Shown: positions 62,346 to 64,000 of the stretch, piece by piece | Layout of the letters: every line of letters begins with the position of its first letter | Numbering within the stretch: position 1 is the first letter of the stretch | Source: Candidatus Woesearchaeota archaeon | GTDB taxonomy: Archaea > Nanobdellota > Nanobdellia > Woesearchaeales > UBA11576 | Assembly (NCBI GenBank): GCA_018668595.1 | Contig: JABJCP010000001.1 | Location: 62,001-126,000 of the forward strand | Length of the DNA: 64,000 nt | Direction of reading: 5' to 3' | Translations under genes and position numbers: made by a program | The notes under the pieces: model-generated | Databases searched by the model: none | What the model saw: only the letters and a program-made list of their open reading frames with translations | What the model was told of the DNA's origin: nothing

Positions 62346-63860
62346 TCACCAAGTTACCATCCTATTGGCTTTCTTAAAATTTTTGTAAGTTGCCCAAAGA
62401 GCACCATTTGCTTTTCCTGCAGCTCCTTTTTTTGCTTTTGAAACTTCCCATGCAGATTTCAATTTCTTTTTATCTTTTATTCGCCCACCCAGTCCATCAA
62501 GTGCAGGAACTAAAGATACTGTTAATTCTTTAAATCCATCAATTAATGCAGTAAATGGTTCTGCCATACCTGGCGTTTTATCTTTTTTACTATTTTTTTC
62601 TTTGTGTGCATCAAGCGCTTCTTTTTTGATATCTTCAGGTAATTTTTCTCCGTGTGATTCTCTCAAATATGTTTTTAACTCATCTCCTAAAGCATCTAAA
62701 GCATCTTGTATGCCGCTATCTATCGAACCTATAAGTTCTAAATCTTTTGCTTCCTTAAATTTTAAGAAATTATCTAATTCTTCATTTGTCCAAGCATAAC
62801 TCCTTAAAGTTAATTCTGTTCTTCCGACGTGAACAGGGCCTTTATGTTGATACCCTTCTGCATGAAAATCCATACTAGGTCTTGTTCTAAAATATATGCT
62901 TAGCAAAACAATTGAATTAGTATCTTGTTTATTATCCTCTTTTGTATAATCTTTTTCTCCGTGAGGATCTCTGCAAATTACTTCAATTTCTACAACACTT
63001 CCTTCAAATGCTCCGATTAAATCTTCACTTATACTTCGCTCATAATTCATAGATAGTTTTTTTACATTTCGCAAATAGGGTTTTACCCAATCAAGATATA
63101 GTTGTATTGAATTATAATGCTGTCTCAAATATCTTAGTACAAAATTTTCTCTTGTTTTAAGTTCAGTATATGTTGCTTCTTTCCAAACAATAAACTGTTT
63201 TAATTTTCTTCCCAAAACTTCTCTTACTTTTCGATTAAATTGTAATGAATCAACATAATCCGCTACTTGCGCATTTTTCATTGCAGGTGCTGCAAAAAAT
63301 AAATCCGGAAGAGTTGAAAATCCTAAATTAGCCGCCATTCCATAAACAGATGCTGGACTTTTTGCCCCTCCATCTTTTAGATCTACCCAATATCCTCTCA
63401 ATGCTATTTCTGCAGGATTATTTAATCGAGCTTTTGCCATATCATCTCGTATTGCTTCATTACTTTCATCATATAAACTCAATCGCTCTTTTAGAATTCT
63501 AATTTCTCTAACTATATTAAATAAATCTTTTAATAATTTTCCAATTGTTTGTAAGTAATTAGATACATTCCCTTGTTGAATACTTAATCTTTGTTGTGCT
63601 TGTCCCCATATCGCACTCATTTCTGAAGCAGAAAAAACATCTTTTACTTTTTTTACATCCCACAAACCCCAATCATCTCGAAGTGAATTTATTAACCAAA
63701 AATACATTTCTTCTATTGATTGATTGAATTTTTCCTGAATAAGTTTAAATCGATTTAGTGGTTTTGGATAATCATCAAGTGTTACAAATTTTTGTTTATC
63801 GCCTCTAGCTTTTTCTTCTACATCAAATTTACTAAATCCAAACTCTTTTAGTGATACCAT
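62346..63860 (-). CDS. Large unknown protein, first gene of minus-strand operon
   Basis: 504 residues, mostly helical, no signal peptide or membrane helix. 'MYFWLINSLRDDWGLWDVKK', 'RGYWVDLKDGGAKSPASVYG', 'YNSIQLYLDWVKPYLRNVKK' and 'FEGSVVEIEVICRDPHGEKD' read like a conserved, structured protein. The C-terminal 60 residues are Lys/Gly/Ala-rich and basic. I do not recognise the family. Start ATG without ribosome binding site; TTAACAAT repeats lie 50-100 nt upstream. Confidence 0.65.
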   Translation of the reverse strand: MVSLKEFGFSKFDVEEKARGDKQKFVTLDDYPKPLNRFKLIQEKFNQSIEEMYFWLINSLRDDWGLWDVKKVKDVFSASEMSAIWGQAQQRLSIQQGNVSNYLQTIGKLLKDLFNIVREIRILKERLSLYDESNEAIRDDMAKARLNNPAEIALRGYWVDLKDGGAKSPASVYGMAANLGFSTLPDLFFAAPAMKNAQVADYVDSLQFNRKVREVLGRKLKQFIVWKEATYTELKTRENFVLRYLRQHYNSIQLYLDWVKPYLRNVKKLSMNYERSISEDLIGAFEGSVVEIEVICRDPHGEKDYTKEDNKQDTNSIVLLSIYFRTRPSMDFHAEGYQHKGPVHVGRTELTLRSYAWTNEELDNFLKFKEAKDLELIGSIDSGIQDALDALGDELKTYLRESHGEKLPEDIKKEALDAHKEKNSKKDKTPGMAEPFTALIDGFKELTVSLVPALDGLGGRIKDKKKLKSAWEVSKAKKGAAGKANGALWATYKNFKKANRMVTW

Positions 63861-63908
63861 CTTTTTATTAATTAAATTTTAATAACCACATGAATAATAT
63901 AGATTTTA

Positions 63909-63962
63909 TTAACAATGTTAACAATATCAATATTATTAACAATCATTGACGTTATTAACCAT
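63909..63962. repeat. Three TTAACAAT repeats and one TTAACCAT variant
   Basis: TTAACAAT at 63909, 63918 and 63936, and TTAACCAT at 63955: spacings 9, 18 and 19 nt, close to multiples of 9. They lie upstream of the 62346 operon and look like an array of sites for one DNA-binding protein. Confidence 0.55.
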
Positions 63963-64000
63963 AATTGTCTTTAATTGCATTTATTAATAATATATATTTT

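Noticed and set aside
63909-63962. CRISPR array
   Set aside because: Repeats are only 8 nt with spacers of 1-11 nt; no cas genes in the window.

Overview
The window looks like a chromosomal piece of an archaeon, most likely a DPANN-type lineage such as Woesearchaeota. The evidence is the eukaryotic/archaeal-type ribosomal stalk pair uL10 and P1/L12 at the left edge, RNA 3'-phosphate cyclase, an AbrB-PhoU regulator, two TrmB regulators, strong AT richness, and TATA boxes about 26-29 nt upstream of many start codons (leaderless genes) next to GGTGA-type ribosome binding sites at others. The lineage is inferred from gene content only. I saw no rRNA, tRNA, CRISPR array or insertion sequence.

Layout. 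1-4.3 kb: ribosomal stalk genes, a coiled-coil protein, RtcA and an unknown helical protein. 4.8-10.7 kb: two small unknown genes, a minus-strand run (UbiB-type kinase, Lys-rich phasin-like protein, sodium symporter) and a PhoU-like regulator behind a perfect palindrome. 10.7-14.9 kb: unknown genes, including two paralogs with a degenerate J-like domain separated by a 185-nt element of nested hairpins. 15-17 kb: a radical SAM/amidohydrolase operon. 17.2-18.5 kb: a bacterial-type sigma-70 factor. 19-24.6 kb: a secreted subtilase with Cys-rich repeats, a CPBP protease, an ACT protein and a possible acyltransferase. 24.7-32 kb: an accessory region with a hairpin array, two cupin paralogs (one with AUA where its sister has AUG), three tandem membrane-anchored paralogs and a large protein with a LuxR-like helix-turn-helix. 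32-41.8 kb: tandem TrmB genes, a lipoprotein, two large paralogs of unknown function, a YvcK/CofD-like protein, a VTT membrane protein and a YhaM-like nuclease. 41.9-44 kb: a second, better conserved sigma-70 factor with an HD phosphohydrolase. 44-51 kb: cysteine desulfurase-like enzyme, KilA-N protein, SLC13 transporter, metallophosphatase lipoprotein, a double Fis-type HTH protein and a nucleotidyltransferase. 51-53.4 kb: an exported-protein cluster with a lipoprotein and EF-hands.

The most unusual part is 53.6-63.9 kb. Four promoters there (before the genes at 53702, 54779, 55253 and 57318) carry a 14-bp palindrome, GAC-N6-GTC in three and GTC-N6-GAC in one, that ends exactly 29 nt before the TTATA box in every case. 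One gene of the cluster (56021) encodes two Fis-type HTH domains in one chain and is a natural candidate to read these sites. The controlled genes encode an HExxH metallopeptidase and small proteins of unknown function. Next to them lie a convergent RHH/PIN toxin-antitoxin pair whose genes share the same inverted repeat, and a minus-strand operon of large unknown proteins preceded by TTAACAAT repeats.

Taken together, two sigma-70 factors, two double Fis-type proteins and a LuxR-like domain in an archaeal background suggest a bacterial-style transcription layer grafted on TBP/TFB transcription. That is the main hypothesis to test; the sequence shows the parts, not their function.
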